Origin: Listeria immobilis
GTDB lineage: Bacteria > Bacillota > Bacilli > Lactobacillales > Listeriaceae
Assembly: GCF_014322765.1 (NCBI RefSeq)
Contig: NZ_JAASTZ010000001.1
Coordinates: 124,001 to 188,000 of the forward strand
Direction of reading: 5' to 3'
DNA length: 64,000 bases
The translations under genes and the position numbers were made by a program. Under the pieces are notes generated by a model. That model saw only the letters and a program-made list of their open reading frames with translations, made no database searches and was not told the origin of the DNA. Shown here in pieces: positions 44,540 to 54,725 of this stretch; the stretch's first letter is position 1; each line of letters starts with the position of its first letter.

Positions 44540-45674
44540 ATGCTTTTGGTGCAGGTGGATCAGGTGGATTATTTTCTAAGGCCAGTTCGTCTCGCCTTAA
44601 TTTAATTAAACGGTTAACATTGAGGATAACAGTTTTAACAACTGCATATACTGGTACACCTAAAATCATTCCAAAAATACCAGCCAAATTACCAGCTACG
44701 ATTAAAATGATAATAATGGTTAATGGATGAATGGATAATGATTTACCCACAATATAAGGAGAGAGTAAATTAGAATCAAGTTGTTGCACAATCGTTACAA
44801 CAACAATAACAAGTAATGCTTGAAGTGGCGAAGTGAAAAGCGCCACGATGACTGCAGGAGCTGCTCCAATAAAAGGTCCGAGATAAGGGATAATGTTTGT
44901 TGCACCGGCAATTAAACCAAATAATAATGCATAAGGCTGTCCGATAATTAAATAACCAACAAACGTAAACAAACCAACTACTAAACAGTCAATTGCTTGG
45001 GAACTAATATAAGTTGAAATAGTTTTGTTCATTTCTTTAATGATTTGTTTAGCTTCCTCACGAATTGCCGCTGGGAAGAAATTACCAGAAGACTCTACAA
45101 ACTTATGACCATCTTTAAACATGTAAAATACGATAAACGGTACGGTAACAAGAATCATTACAAAACTAGAGACGAATGAAATAATGGCACCAAAGCTAGA
45201 AGCTACACCATCTACTACAGCTGACATAATTTTCGGCAGGGAGATATTTAATTTATCTAATTCAGCTTTTAAGTCAATTCCCTGGATGGATGGATTATTT
45301 GAAACACTCTGCAACCATTTTTCAAAATCTTGCCAATATGCAGGAATTGCTTTAGCAAGCTCGGTTACTTGATTAGCAAGTGTTGGTCCAAGTTGCATAA
45401 CCGCAAGAACGACAAGTGTAATAAATGCAATGAAAATAATAATAACACTAAGAATTCGAGGTACTTTTCTTTTTTCTAGAAATAGTACTAATGGGTTAAA
45501 TAAATAGAACAGAAAGCCTGCAACTAAAATTGGCATAAATAAAGTAGAGACGATAATGCCTATTGGTGAAAATATGTATTTCATTTGGAGCAGGATAAAT
45601 ACAACTGCGACAACAGCTAAAATCTCAATTGTCCAAAAGAACAGTTTACTATCCCTAAAACGTGAAAACTTCAA
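44538..45674 (-). CDS. AI-2E family transporter (UPF0118)
   Basis: 378-aa membrane protein with about 7-8 helices: two N-terminal hairpins, a soluble section (TELAKAIPAYWQDFEKWLQS), and the conserved YLIIGQPYALLFGLIAGATN followed by IIPYLGPFIGAAPA and GKSLSIHPLTIIIILIVAGN. Family members export small molecules or act as Na+/H+ antiporters. Single gene, divergent from a YtrA regulator. Confidence 0.92.
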   Translation of the reverse strand: MKFSRFRDSKLFFWTIEILAVVAVVFILLQMKYIFSPIGIIVSTLFMPILVAGFLFYLFNPLVLFLEKRKVPRILSVIIIFIAFITLVVLAVMQLGPTLANQVTELAKAIPAYWQDFEKWLQSVSNNPSIQGIDLKAELDKLNISLPKIMSAVVDGVASSFGAIISFVSSFVMILVTVPFIVFYMFKDGHKFVESSGNFFPAAIREEAKQIIKEMNKTISTYISSQAIDCLVVGLFTFVGYLIIGQPYALLFGLIAGATNIIPYLGPFIGAAPAVIVALFTSPLQALLVIVVVTIVQQLDSNLLSPYIVGKSLSIHPLTIIIILIVAGNLAGIFGMILGVPVYAVVKTVILNVNRLIKLRRDELALENNPPDPPAPKA

Positions 45675-45756
45675 ATTTTTCCCTTCTTTCTAAAACCTTT
45701 TTGTTATTTTTTATAGTACCATTATCTGCTTTAAATAGCCACTGAATTTACTATGA

Positions 45757-45794
45757 TTGACTAGTAGTTATATTTGTTATACAATATATATAAC
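45757..45794 (+). promoter_or_regulatory. YtrA-gene promoter and probable operator
   Basis: TTGACT (45757-45762), 17 bases, TACAAT (45780-45785). An inverted repeat GTTATA / TATAAC (45776-45781, 45789-45794) covers the -10, suited to autorepression. Confidence 0.6.
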
Positions 45795-45815
45795 AGTTTA
45801 GAGAGAGGTGTTTCT

Positions 45816-46202
45816 ATGTTACTTGCAGTGGATCTTCAATCAGATGAGCCAATTTATACCCAAATATGTGACCAAATTATTGAAGGAATGGCCAAGCGAG
45901 AACTTTTGCCAGGGGATAAACTTCCATCAGTAAGAAGCCTCGGCGCGGATATTGGTATTAATTTTCATACAGTAAATAAAGCTTATCAAATATTAAAACA
46001 AGGCGGGTTTATTCAAATTCATCGGCAAAAAGGGGTAGTTATCCATCCAGATGGTGTCCAGAAGGCGGATGAGCAATTTTTAGCTAAGCTACAAAGTAAA
46101 TTAAAGCCACTTATTGCAGAATCGGTTGTTAGAAGTGTAACAGAAGAAGAATGGATAAAAATAAGTAAGGCGATTTTTGAGGACTTGAAAGGATTGAACT
46201 AA
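45816..46202 (+). CDS. YtrA-subfamily GntR regulator
   Basis: 128 aa. Only the winged HTH (EPIYTQICDQIIEGMAKREL, LPSVRSLGADIGINFHTVNK) plus a short dimer helix; no large ligand domain, the mark of the YtrA group. ATG 45816 follows AGAGAGGTG; the upstream frame from 45774 would begin in the operator. Two bases separate it from the DUF1648 gene, its probable target. Confidence 0.93.
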   Translation: MLLAVDLQSDEPIYTQICDQIIEGMAKRELLPGDKLPSVRSLGADIGINFHTVNKAYQILKQGGFIQIHRQKGVVIHPDGVQKADEQFLAKLQSKLKPLIAESVVRSVTEEEWIKISKAIFEDLKGLN

Positions 46203-46204
46203 AA

Positions 46205-47308
46205 ATGGAAATTATCATATATATTTTTGTTAGTATAACTATCATTTCATTACAAGCAATTACACCATATATAATTCGAAAATCAGAATGTTTTGGTGTC
46301 AATGTAGGAGAACGGTCAAATCGAAAAGCTGACTTAAAACAACTAAAAAAACAATATGTCGGGCAAGTTTCTTTATGGACAAGCTTTGTAGCTATCATCG
46401 GAATTGCTCTATTGCAAGGATTTCATATGAATGAAGCTGCCCAAGCTGCAATTTTTATTGGGTCCATGTTTTTACAACTGATTGTATCATTTATTATTTA
46501 CTATCGGTTCCATAAAACGACGCTCCAATGGAAACGAGAAAAAATCATGTCTGGAGAAATCTCGACAAATTCTATCGTAACAGTAGATACGAGTTTCCAT
46601 CGCAGGAAAATGGTAATCTCCTATACTTGGTTCATTGTGCCACTGCTTATTTTTATTATTACACTAGCTATTACAGTCGTATTTTATCCGCAAGCACCTA
46701 TGGAGTTTCCAACACATATGGATTTACAAGGAAATATAACGAGTACAACAGAGAAGTCGCCGAGAAGTGTCTTATTTTTCCCAATGCTACAATTAGTGAT
46801 GATTGCTGTATTTCTATTTATCAATTTTGTTATTGCGAGAAGCAAGCAAATCGTTGAAAATGAAAATCCAGCAGACTCTTTAAAAAGAAATATGCTTTTT
46901 AGACAAATATCTAGTAAGTTTATGTTAATTATGTGCACAATTTTAATTATTGATTTCCTTGTGATCCAACTCGTCTTTTTATTGTCTTTACCAATTGAAA
47001 TGATGATTACTACGATGATTATTTCGCTCATAGTTATTATTTTAGGAGTGATTTTGCTTGCTGTTAAAGTTGGGCAAGGCGGCAGTAGATTGAAATTTTC
47101 AACTGAACCAGACGGAGTGAATAAGCCAATTCGTGATGATGACTCATTCTGGAAAGCAGGCGTTTTTTATTTCAATCGCAACGATCCAGCCTTATTTGTT
47201 GAAAAACGCTTTGGTATTGGTTGGACCATAAATGCAGCTCGTCCAGTTGCTTGGTTATCTTTCCTTTTTATTATCGTAGCTATAGTTTTAATCAGTCTGT
47301 TGTTTTAA
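46205..47308 (+). CDS. DUF1648/SdpI-like multi-spanning membrane protein
   Basis: 367 aa with 8-9 hydrophobic helices. The DUF1648 mark YPQAPMEFPTHMDLQGNITS lies in the middle, and a C-terminal DUF5808-like stretch (FWKAGVFYFNRNDPALFVEK) follows. Similar proteins include the SdpI immunity family and proteins co-controlled by YtrA repressors responding to wall antibiotics. Co-transcribed with that regulator here. Immunity/efflux role inferred. Confidence 0.85.
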   Translation: MEIIIYIFVSITIISLQAITPYIIRKSECFGVNVGERSNRKADLKQLKKQYVGQVSLWTSFVAIIGIALLQGFHMNEAAQAAIFIGSMFLQLIVSFIIYYRFHKTTLQWKREKIMSGEISTNSIVTVDTSFHRRKMVISYTWFIVPLLIFIITLAITVVFYPQAPMEFPTHMDLQGNITSTTEKSPRSVLFFPMLQLVMIAVFLFINFVIARSKQIVENENPADSLKRNMLFRQISSKFMLIMCTILIIDFLVIQLVFLLSLPIEMMITTMIISLIVIILGVILLAVKVGQGGSRLKFSTEPDGVNKPIRDDDSFWKAGVFYFNRNDPALFVEKRFGIGWTINAARPVAWLSFLFIIVAIVLISLLF

Positions 47309-47327
47309 GTTAAGCAGATTGGGGTAT
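47302..47327 (+). promoter_or_regulatory. Sigma-B-type promoter of the GyrI-like gene
   Basis: GTTT (47302-47305), 16 bases, GGGTAT (47322-47327), a full match to GTTT-N14-17-GGGWAW, 73 bases before the start. Confidence 0.75.
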
Positions 47328-47399
47328 TTACTATATGTTATATTTAAAAAAACAAACATCTTCTGGCGTCATATTCTTTTAAAAAAGGAGTAGATAATC

Positions 47400-47915
47400 A
47401 TGGCGATTAAATCAAAACGACTAGAAGAATGGGAAGGATTTACCGGTATAGCACTTGTTCGTCAAGGGCTGGAAACGGAAGCTTTTCGAGCAGAAGTAAA
47501 ATTAGCATTTCGACAAATGCTCCATTTAGCTGAGGAGTTAGATGATTTCTCCGAGCAAAAAATAGTTTACGGGATTTCAGTGCATAATATAGAAGATGGC
47601 TTAACGCACTATGCTGTTCTTCCTGTAGAGCAAAAATACACTGAATTAAAAGATCCGTTAGAGTGGATTGAAGTTCCAGCGCATACTTACTTTGTTGCCG
47701 AACACATTCCAGAAACAGATTTAAACGAAAGCTATCAACAAATTGCTAATGCGATTAAAGAGAAAAAATATAAACCTTATATCACAGCAAATAATCCGAT
47801 TTTTGATCCACTACCTTTCAAATTAGAAGTCTATTCTAAAGAGGTGGGACAAATCACCAATATTGAAATTAGAATCCCTGTAATAAAAGAGCTTGATACG
47901 CAAAATGATGCCTAG
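47400..47915 (+). CDS. GyrI-like / effector-binding domain protein
   Basis: 171-aa SRPBCC-unrelated GyrI-like small-molecule-binding fold (two repeats; VYGISVHNIEDGLTHYAVLP, WIEVPAHTYFVAEHIPETDL). It is like the C-terminal domain of AraC-type regulators, but alone, without HTH. AAAAGGAG ribosome site. A good sigma-B promoter stands upstream, so probably part of the general stress response. Ligand unknown. Confidence 0.8.
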   Translation: MAIKSKRLEEWEGFTGIALVRQGLETEAFRAEVKLAFRQMLHLAEELDDFSEQKIVYGISVHNIEDGLTHYAVLPVEQKYTELKDPLEWIEVPAHTYFVAEHIPETDLNESYQQIANAIKEKKYKPYITANNPIFDPLPFKLEVYSKEVGQITNIEIRIPVIKELDTQNDA

Positions 47916-47962
47916 GACATTTGTTCTGGGCTTTTTTATACTAGCAAGCTTTTTTTGATTGT

Positions 47963-47970
47963 GCTATAAT
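47963..47970 (+). promoter_or_regulatory. Extended -10 promoter of the FNT transporter
   Basis: TGCTATAAT (extended -10) without a convincing -35, about 47 bases before the coding region. Confidence 0.4.
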
Positions 47971-48016
47971 AATAACGCTATTTTGTGATTATTTTAACAA
48001 GAAAGAAGGGATTCAT

Positions 48017-48829
48017 GTGGGATATTATAGCCCGCAGGAAGTAACAGAGATTACTATTGAGAAAGGAACCCAAAAAGCGAATTCTAGTACATTAACGCTT
48101 GTTTTACTCGGATTTTTGGGCGGTGCATTTATCTCACTCGGTTACTTATTATACATACGTGCAGTTGGAACGATGCCTCACGAATGGGGAAGTTTTGCTA
48201 CGCTAATAGGAGCAAGCCTTTTTCCAGTAGGGTTAGTATGCATCTTACTCGGTGGAGGAGAGCTAATTACCGGAAATATGATGGCGGTAGCGATTGCATG
48301 GTATGACAAAAAAATATCTTTTCAACAATTACTTAGAAACTGGGCAATTGTATCAGCAATGAACTTAGTAGGAGCCTTCTTTGTGGCTTATTTCTTTGGA
48401 CATTTTGTTGGACTAACAGAAGGAGACTTTTTACCAAAAACAATAGCGACTGCTGGAGCTAAAGTTAATGACCCATTTTGGGTAGCATTTGTATCAGGAA
48501 TAGGCTGTAACTGGTTTGTTGGTATAGCTGTATGGTTATGTTATGCAGCTAAAGATTTCGCTGGAAAAATTCTCGGGATTTGGTTCCCAGTGATGGCTTT
48601 TGTTGCTATTGGATTTCAACACGTTGTTGCCAATATGTTTATTATCCCAGCCGCAATTTTTGCAGGGTACTATTCATGGGCAGATTTCATTTGGAACGTA
48701 ATCCCAGTTTATTTAGGAAATGTAGTTGGTGGAGCAATATTTGTTAGTTTGTTTTATTTCCTAGCATATAAGAAAAACGCTCCCAAAAAAGTAAAAGAAG
48801 AAGTACATCAGCCAATTGAAGAAAGTTAA
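48017..48829 (+). CDS. Formate/nitrite transporter (FNT) family channel
   Basis: 270-aa pentameric channel protein with six helices. Signatures: LGFLGGAFISLGYLLYIRAV, LGGGELITGNMM, NLVGAFFVAYFFG, GIGCNWFVGIAVWL and GFQHVVANMFIIPA (the conserved His). Carries formate, nitrite or similar small anions. GTG start, 6 bases after AAGGG; an out-of-frame ATG overlaps it. Confidence 0.95.
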   Translation: MGYYSPQEVTEITIEKGTQKANSSTLTLVLLGFLGGAFISLGYLLYIRAVGTMPHEWGSFATLIGASLFPVGLVCILLGGGELITGNMMAVAIAWYDKKISFQQLLRNWAIVSAMNLVGAFFVAYFFGHFVGLTEGDFLPKTIATAGAKVNDPFWVAFVSGIGCNWFVGIAVWLCYAAKDFAGKILGIWFPVMAFVAIGFQHVVANMFIIPAAIFAGYYSWADFIWNVIPVYLGNVVGGAIFVSLFYFLAYKKNAPKKVKEEVHQPIEES

Positions 48830-48835
48830 AGAACG

Positions 48836-48870
48836 AAGCTATCTGTTTTTTTTTAATAGATAGCTTTTTT
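48836..48870 (+). terminator. Intrinsic terminator
   Basis: AAGCTATCT / AGATAGCTT stem, T6; loop holds a long T run. Confidence 0.88.
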
Positions 48871-48962
48871 GAAAAGTTATTAATTAGTTGAAAAAGCAAG
48901 TTTATATATTATTAGGAAATGAGTTTTATGATTAATTTTTTTGTAAAAACTTTATTTTAGAA

Positions 48963-49002
48963 AGAAATCCTCTTCGTTAATTACGGAGGGGATTTTTCCT
49001 AT
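48963..49002 (+). terminator. Second, orphan intrinsic terminator
   Basis: AAATCCTCTTCG / CGGAGGGGATTT stem with G-T pairs, T5. No gene lies between it and the previous terminator 93 bases upstream, which suggests a deleted gene. Confidence 0.7.
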
Positions 49003-49021
49003 TACTAGGAAAAAAATGTAT

Positions 49022-49050
49022 TTGTAAGCGAATACAAAGGTTTATATAAT
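49022..49050 (+). promoter_or_regulatory. PTS operon promoter with cre over the -35
   Basis: TTGTAA (49022-49027), 17 bases, TATAAT (49045-49050). TTGTAAGCGAATACA (49022-49036) matches the CcpA consensus WTGNAANCGNWNNCW at every position and is part of a TTTGTA/TACAAA palindrome. CcpA binding here would block polymerase. Confidence 0.82.
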
Positions 49051-49080
49051 TAGACTAAGTTAAAGAAAGGGAGGATACAG

Positions 49081-49386
49081 ATGAAAAACATTTTACTTAT
49101 TTGTGGTTCAGGAGCTTCCAGTGGATTTATGGCAGCTGCAATTAGAAAAGCGGCGAAGAAACAAGGAGAACAAGTTACAGTAAAAGCAGCAAGTGAGTCT
49201 CAAATCGACGAACGAATTAATGAAATTGATTACTTATTAATTGGTCCACATTTGTCGTATATGTTAGATGATTTAAAAGAAAAAGTGAAAGATAAAGACG
49301 TATTAGTAACTGTTATTCCTCAGGCTACTTATGGCTCTTTAAATGGTGAAAAAGCCTTGGAACTAATTTTGAATATGGAGGGATAA
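49081..49386 (+). CDS. PTS EIIB, lactose/cellobiose family
   Basis: 101-aa cytoplasmic EIIB. Phospho-accepting Cys8 in LLICGSGASSGFMAAAI; PHLSYMLDDLKE and TVIPQATYGSLNGEKAL complete the fold. Takes phosphate from the EIIA gene three positions later and passes it to sugar on EIIC. First gene of a five-gene operon. Confidence 0.96.
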   Translation: MKNILLICGSGASSGFMAAAIRKAAKKQGEQVTVKAASESQIDERINEIDYLLIGPHLSYMLDDLKEKVKDKDVLVTVIPQATYGSLNGEKALELILNMEG

Positions 49387-49389
49387 ACA

Positions 49390-50658
49390 ATGAACAACAA
49401 AGTGATGGATTTTATGACGAATAAATTTGCTCCAAAAGTAAATAAAGTTGTTAAAAATCCTTGGGTATCTGCAATACAAGATGCAATTATGTCGGCGCTT
49501 CCACTCGTTTTTGTCGGTTCTTTAGTTACCATTGTCTCTTTACTTAAAAATTTATTTCCGAAGATGCCTGATTTCTCGATGATTAGTAACTTTTCTTTTG
49601 GAATGTTTGGTTTAGTAGTTTCCTTTTTAATTCCTTATTATGTGATGGAAAAGAAAGGAAATAGCAGCCAAAAATTAATTGCTGGTGCGACTGGACTAGT
49701 CCTATTCTTAATGCTTTTATTTCCAACAATAACAGCGGATGGAAATGCAGTGTATATTTTATCTAGATTTGGAGCAACAGGGATGTTTCTATCAATCACT
49801 ACTGGTTTATTTGTCAGCGTAATAATGAATTTTGCTGCAAAACGCTCTCTGTTTAGTGAAGACACACCAATTCCAGATTTTGTTGTTGGTTGGTTTAACA
49901 GTCTTTTACCAATTACATTTATTTTAATAGTTGGCTGGTTAATTACGGTACAGTTTAATATTGATTTCTTTGAAGTGATTATTGCTGTATTTAGTCCATT
50001 AGCTTCGATTGTACAATCTTATCCAGGATTTGTATTATCGGTATTTATTCCCGCATTTCTTTATACGTTTGGGATTTCTGGTTGGGTCATGATGCCAGCA
50101 ATTTATCCAGTATATATGGCTGGACTTGCAGCAAATTCAGAAGCAGTAGCTAATGGTGGAACAGCTACAAATATTGCTACACAAGAAACAGTCTATGCTT
50201 TAATTTCTATTGGTGGCGTTGGAACGACATTATCACTTTCTATTATGATGCTAATTTTAAGTAAATCAATCCAATTAAAAGCAATCGGAAAAGCCGTAAT
50301 CGTCCCATCAATTTTTAATATTAATGAACCATTATTTTTCGGAGCACCCATTGCATTTAATCCATACTTAATGATTCCAACTTGGATAAATGCCTTCTTA
50401 GTGCCTAGTATTGCATATTTTGTTATGACAGTTAATTTAGTCAATATACCAGCACAATCATTCTTACTTTGGTATATGCCGTACCCGGTAACTTCTTATT
50501 TAGCAACACAAGATTGGCGAGGAATTATTGCCTGTTTAGCGATTATTGTTATCACGTGGCTTGTATACCTACCATTCTTTAAAGCATATGATAATTCTTT
50601 ACTTAAAAAAGAAAAATTAGAAGCACAAGAAACAAATCAAGAAATGGCTACAAATTGA
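49390..50658 (+). CDS. PTS EIIC, lactose/cellobiose family
   Basis: 422-aa membrane permease: WVSAIQDAIMSALPLVFVGS start, FGISGWVMMPAIYPVYMAGL in the core and SIFNINEPLFFGAPIAFNPY near the end, with about ten hydrophobic stretches. Three bases after EIIB. Imports a beta-glucoside-like sugar with phosphorylation. Confidence 0.95.
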   Translation: MNNKVMDFMTNKFAPKVNKVVKNPWVSAIQDAIMSALPLVFVGSLVTIVSLLKNLFPKMPDFSMISNFSFGMFGLVVSFLIPYYVMEKKGNSSQKLIAGATGLVLFLMLLFPTITADGNAVYILSRFGATGMFLSITTGLFVSVIMNFAAKRSLFSEDTPIPDFVVGWFNSLLPITFILIVGWLITVQFNIDFFEVIIAVFSPLASIVQSYPGFVLSVFIPAFLYTFGISGWVMMPAIYPVYMAGLAANSEAVANGGTATNIATQETVYALISIGGVGTTLSLSIMMLILSKSIQLKAIGKAVIVPSIFNINEPLFFGAPIAFNPYLMIPTWINAFLVPSIAYFVMTVNLVNIPAQSFLLWYMPYPVTSYLATQDWRGIIACLAIIVITWLVYLPFFKAYDNSLLKKEKLEAQETNQEMATN

Positions 50659-50672
50659 TTGGAGGAACCAAA

Positions 50673-52486
<1,814 letters not shown>

Positions 52487-52489
52487 TTT

Positions 52490-52528
52490 GATAAGGCCAG
52501 TTGTAACCCTCATACAACTGGCCTTATC
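52490..52528 (+). terminator. 16-bp perfect hairpin lacking a U-tract
   Basis: GATAAGGCCAGTTGTA with exact complement (52513-52528), 7-base loop, but followed by TATATAGG, not T-run. Sits between the GH1 and regulator genes, so it may stabilise upstream mRNA or lower regulator expression rather than terminate. Confidence 0.6.
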
Positions 52529-52549
52529 TATATAGGGGGTACCGGAAAA

Positions 52550-54448
52550 ATGGATACGCAAAAAGAAATACTAGCTTATTTGTCTAAACATACAAATAAG
52601 TGGGTTACCTCAAATGAGTTAGCAGATTTTTGTGAATGCACGACACGGACGATTCGTTTGAAAGTTGTTAAAATAAATGAAGCAAAACCAGATTTAATTA
52701 AATCGAATCAACAAGGCTACCAGCTAAATGAAAATGTAAAATTAGAATTACCAGTGGAAAATGACTCAACAGAGCGAAAATCGCTATTATTACTACAACT
52801 AATTAAAAATTCAACCAAAGGCGTTGATTTATTTGATCTCGCTGATATTTTATATATTTCAGAAGTTACTTTAAAAAAAGACATCCAGCAATTAAAAAAA
52901 GAACTTAAAGATGTAGATGTTCAAATCGTTATTAGTAAAAATAGAATTAAACTGCTTGGGAAAGAACGCGCCAAACGAAAATATATGATTTCCTTATTAT
53001 ATGAAGAAGGTGGCTACAAGGAAAGCATCAAAGGGCATATTCAAGAAATGATTGGAGCTATTTCTATTGATAAACTACAAAATATTGTCGGAGAAGTGCT
53101 AGCTAAGGAATCCATTACAACAAATCAGTACTCTATGATGAATATAGTTTTACATTATGCAATTAGTATGGTGCGCATTCAGCAAGGAAATACACTCATT
53201 GAAACCAAAAGTGCGCTAATAAAAAAAGCATCAAAAGAATATCAAATATCAAAGAAAATCGCTGGAATAATTTCCGAAGAATACCAACTAGATTTTTCTG
53301 AAGAAGAAATCAAACAATTAGCGCTACTTTACGTGGGATTACAAAATGAAAAATCAGCCAATGCCAATCAAGCAGAACTAGAAAAATTTGTTGATAGCAA
53401 AATTATTCGTGCTTTAGAAATAGCCCTTACCAATGTTTGGGAAACCTACTTAATTGATTTACAAAATGAACAGCTTTTTATTAAATTAGCTATTCATATC
53501 CAAAGTTTATATTACCGAGCTCGTTATAAAACCTATACAAGAAATTTAAGTTTGTTAGACATCAAAACTTCCTACCCAGTCACTTTTGATATTGCTGTGT
53601 ATATTTCATCGGTACTACAAGAAAAATTGGATATTGACTTTAATGAAGATGAGATTTCCTTTATCGCCTTACATATTGGTTCCTTTTTAGAAAGTCAAAA
53701 TCGGGATCATGTTAAATTAAAAATCGGATTACTGGCAGATGATTATCATGATTTACGAATGAATATGGTCAATAAATTACATGAACTATTTGAAAAAGAA
53801 GCAGAAATTAAAGTTATTAAAAAAGAAGTAGCCGCAAAAGATTTAGATATATTACTTACAACGAATCGAGATATCGCTTTAGAAAAAGCAGGGTCTATTT
53901 TTATTCATCCATTGCTAACAAATAAAGACATTAAAAAAATCACTAGTAGAATTCACACGAAGCGACGAATTCTGGAAAATAATCAATTAGCCAAGCAAAT
54001 CGACCGTTATATCGATAAATCACTTTATTCCAACCAAATAGATCCTTCCGAGCTGACCCCGGTAAAAATTAGACTTCAAATGGCAACTAAAATGGAAAAA
54101 CGAGCCTTTGTGAATAAAGATTTCCATGAAAAAGTAGAAAAGCGCGAACAAATGGCACCAACTAGTTTTCCTTCAGGTATCGCAATTCCGCACTCTATCG
54201 AAAATGATGCCAAGAGAAGTGGTGTTTCAATTATGACCCTTCAAGAACCGATTTTTTGGAATGAAGTAGAGGTAAAATTAATAGCCCTCGTTGCTATCAG
54301 TAAAAAAGATGCTAATGAATTTAATGATTTTTTTGAGAAATTTGTTGAAATTGTCTCCGAACAGATTAATGCTAAAAGATTATCCATGGCAGAGAGCTTT
54401 GAGGAGTTTGTTCAAAAGTTAAAAATGATGATTGAAGAAAATGAATAG
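52550..54448 (+). CDS. PRD-containing BglG/LicR-type transcriptional activator
   Basis: 632 aa. Two N-terminal HTH domains (residues ~1-60 and ~85-150: SNELADFCECTTRTIRLKVV, LFDLADILYISEVTLKKDIQ), two PRD domains (~180-400, with YAISMVRIQQ and FIALHIGSFLES), an EIIB-Gat-like domain (KIGLLADDYHDLRMNMVNKL, without the usual Cys) and EIIA-like domain (FPSGIAIPHSIENDA). LicR/ManR type: activates the PTS-GH1 operon when dephosphorylated by its EIIB and phosphorylated by HPr. AGGGGGT ribosome site. Confidence 0.93.
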   Translation: MDTQKEILAYLSKHTNKWVTSNELADFCECTTRTIRLKVVKINEAKPDLIKSNQQGYQLNENVKLELPVENDSTERKSLLLLQLIKNSTKGVDLFDLADILYISEVTLKKDIQQLKKELKDVDVQIVISKNRIKLLGKERAKRKYMISLLYEEGGYKESIKGHIQEMIGAISIDKLQNIVGEVLAKESITTNQYSMMNIVLHYAISMVRIQQGNTLIETKSALIKKASKEYQISKKIAGIISEEYQLDFSEEEIKQLALLYVGLQNEKSANANQAELEKFVDSKIIRALEIALTNVWETYLIDLQNEQLFIKLAIHIQSLYYRARYKTYTRNLSLLDIKTSYPVTFDIAVYISSVLQEKLDIDFNEDEISFIALHIGSFLESQNRDHVKLKIGLLADDYHDLRMNMVNKLHELFEKEAEIKVIKKEVAAKDLDILLTTNRDIALEKAGSIFIHPLLTNKDIKKITSRIHTKRRILENNQLAKQIDRYIDKSLYSNQIDPSELTPVKIRLQMATKMEKRAFVNKDFHEKVEKREQMAPTSFPSGIAIPHSIENDAKRSGVSIMTLQEPIFWNEVEVKLIALVAISKKDANEFNDFFEKFVEIVSEQINAKRLSMAESFEEFVQKLKMMIEENE

Positions 54449-54451
54449 TGA

Positions 54452-54483
54452 AGAGCCGTGTTTTTATAGCATGGCTTTTTTCT
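54452..54483 (+). terminator. Intrinsic terminator of the PTS operon
   Basis: AGCCGTG / CATGGCT stem and T6. Confidence 0.85.
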
Positions 54484-54484
54484 A

Positions 54485-54513
54485 TTGAAGAATTAATTAA
54501 AGTAGGCTATAAT
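54485..54513 (+). promoter_or_regulatory. Promoter of the ABC-F gene leader
   Basis: TTGAAG (54485-54490), 17 bases, TATAAT (54508-54513), predicting a ~205-base leader. Confidence 0.75.
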
Positions 54514-54519
54514 GAAACT

Positions 54520-54725
54520 ATCAAACGAAAAGGAGTGTTATCTTAAGCCAATGAAATTCTAATCCTGCACTATATGAAAAAATGAAGAAAGCTATCACCA
54601 ATAGGAGATAGAAACTATTTTTTTCGGACGGGATTCGTATGTTCATTTTGCATGATAACACAGCCAATAGTTTTTTTGGTGTATTTTGCGGATTCCTCTC
54701 TGAAATTTTCAGGAGGTTATTTTTT
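54520..54725 (+). ncRNA. rli53: Attenuator leader of the ABC-F gene (Rli53-type)
   Basis: Contains a tripeptide uORF ATG-AAA-TTC-TAA (54551-54562). AAACTATT (54612-54619) can pair with AATAGTTT (54666-54673), which is followed by T4, giving a terminator; its CTATT can instead pair with AATAG at 54600-54604. In L. monocytogenes the lmo0919 leader (Rli53) is known to be an antibiotic-induced conditional terminator; ribosome stalling on the uORF should favour read-through. Structures here were read by eye. Confidence 0.75.
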
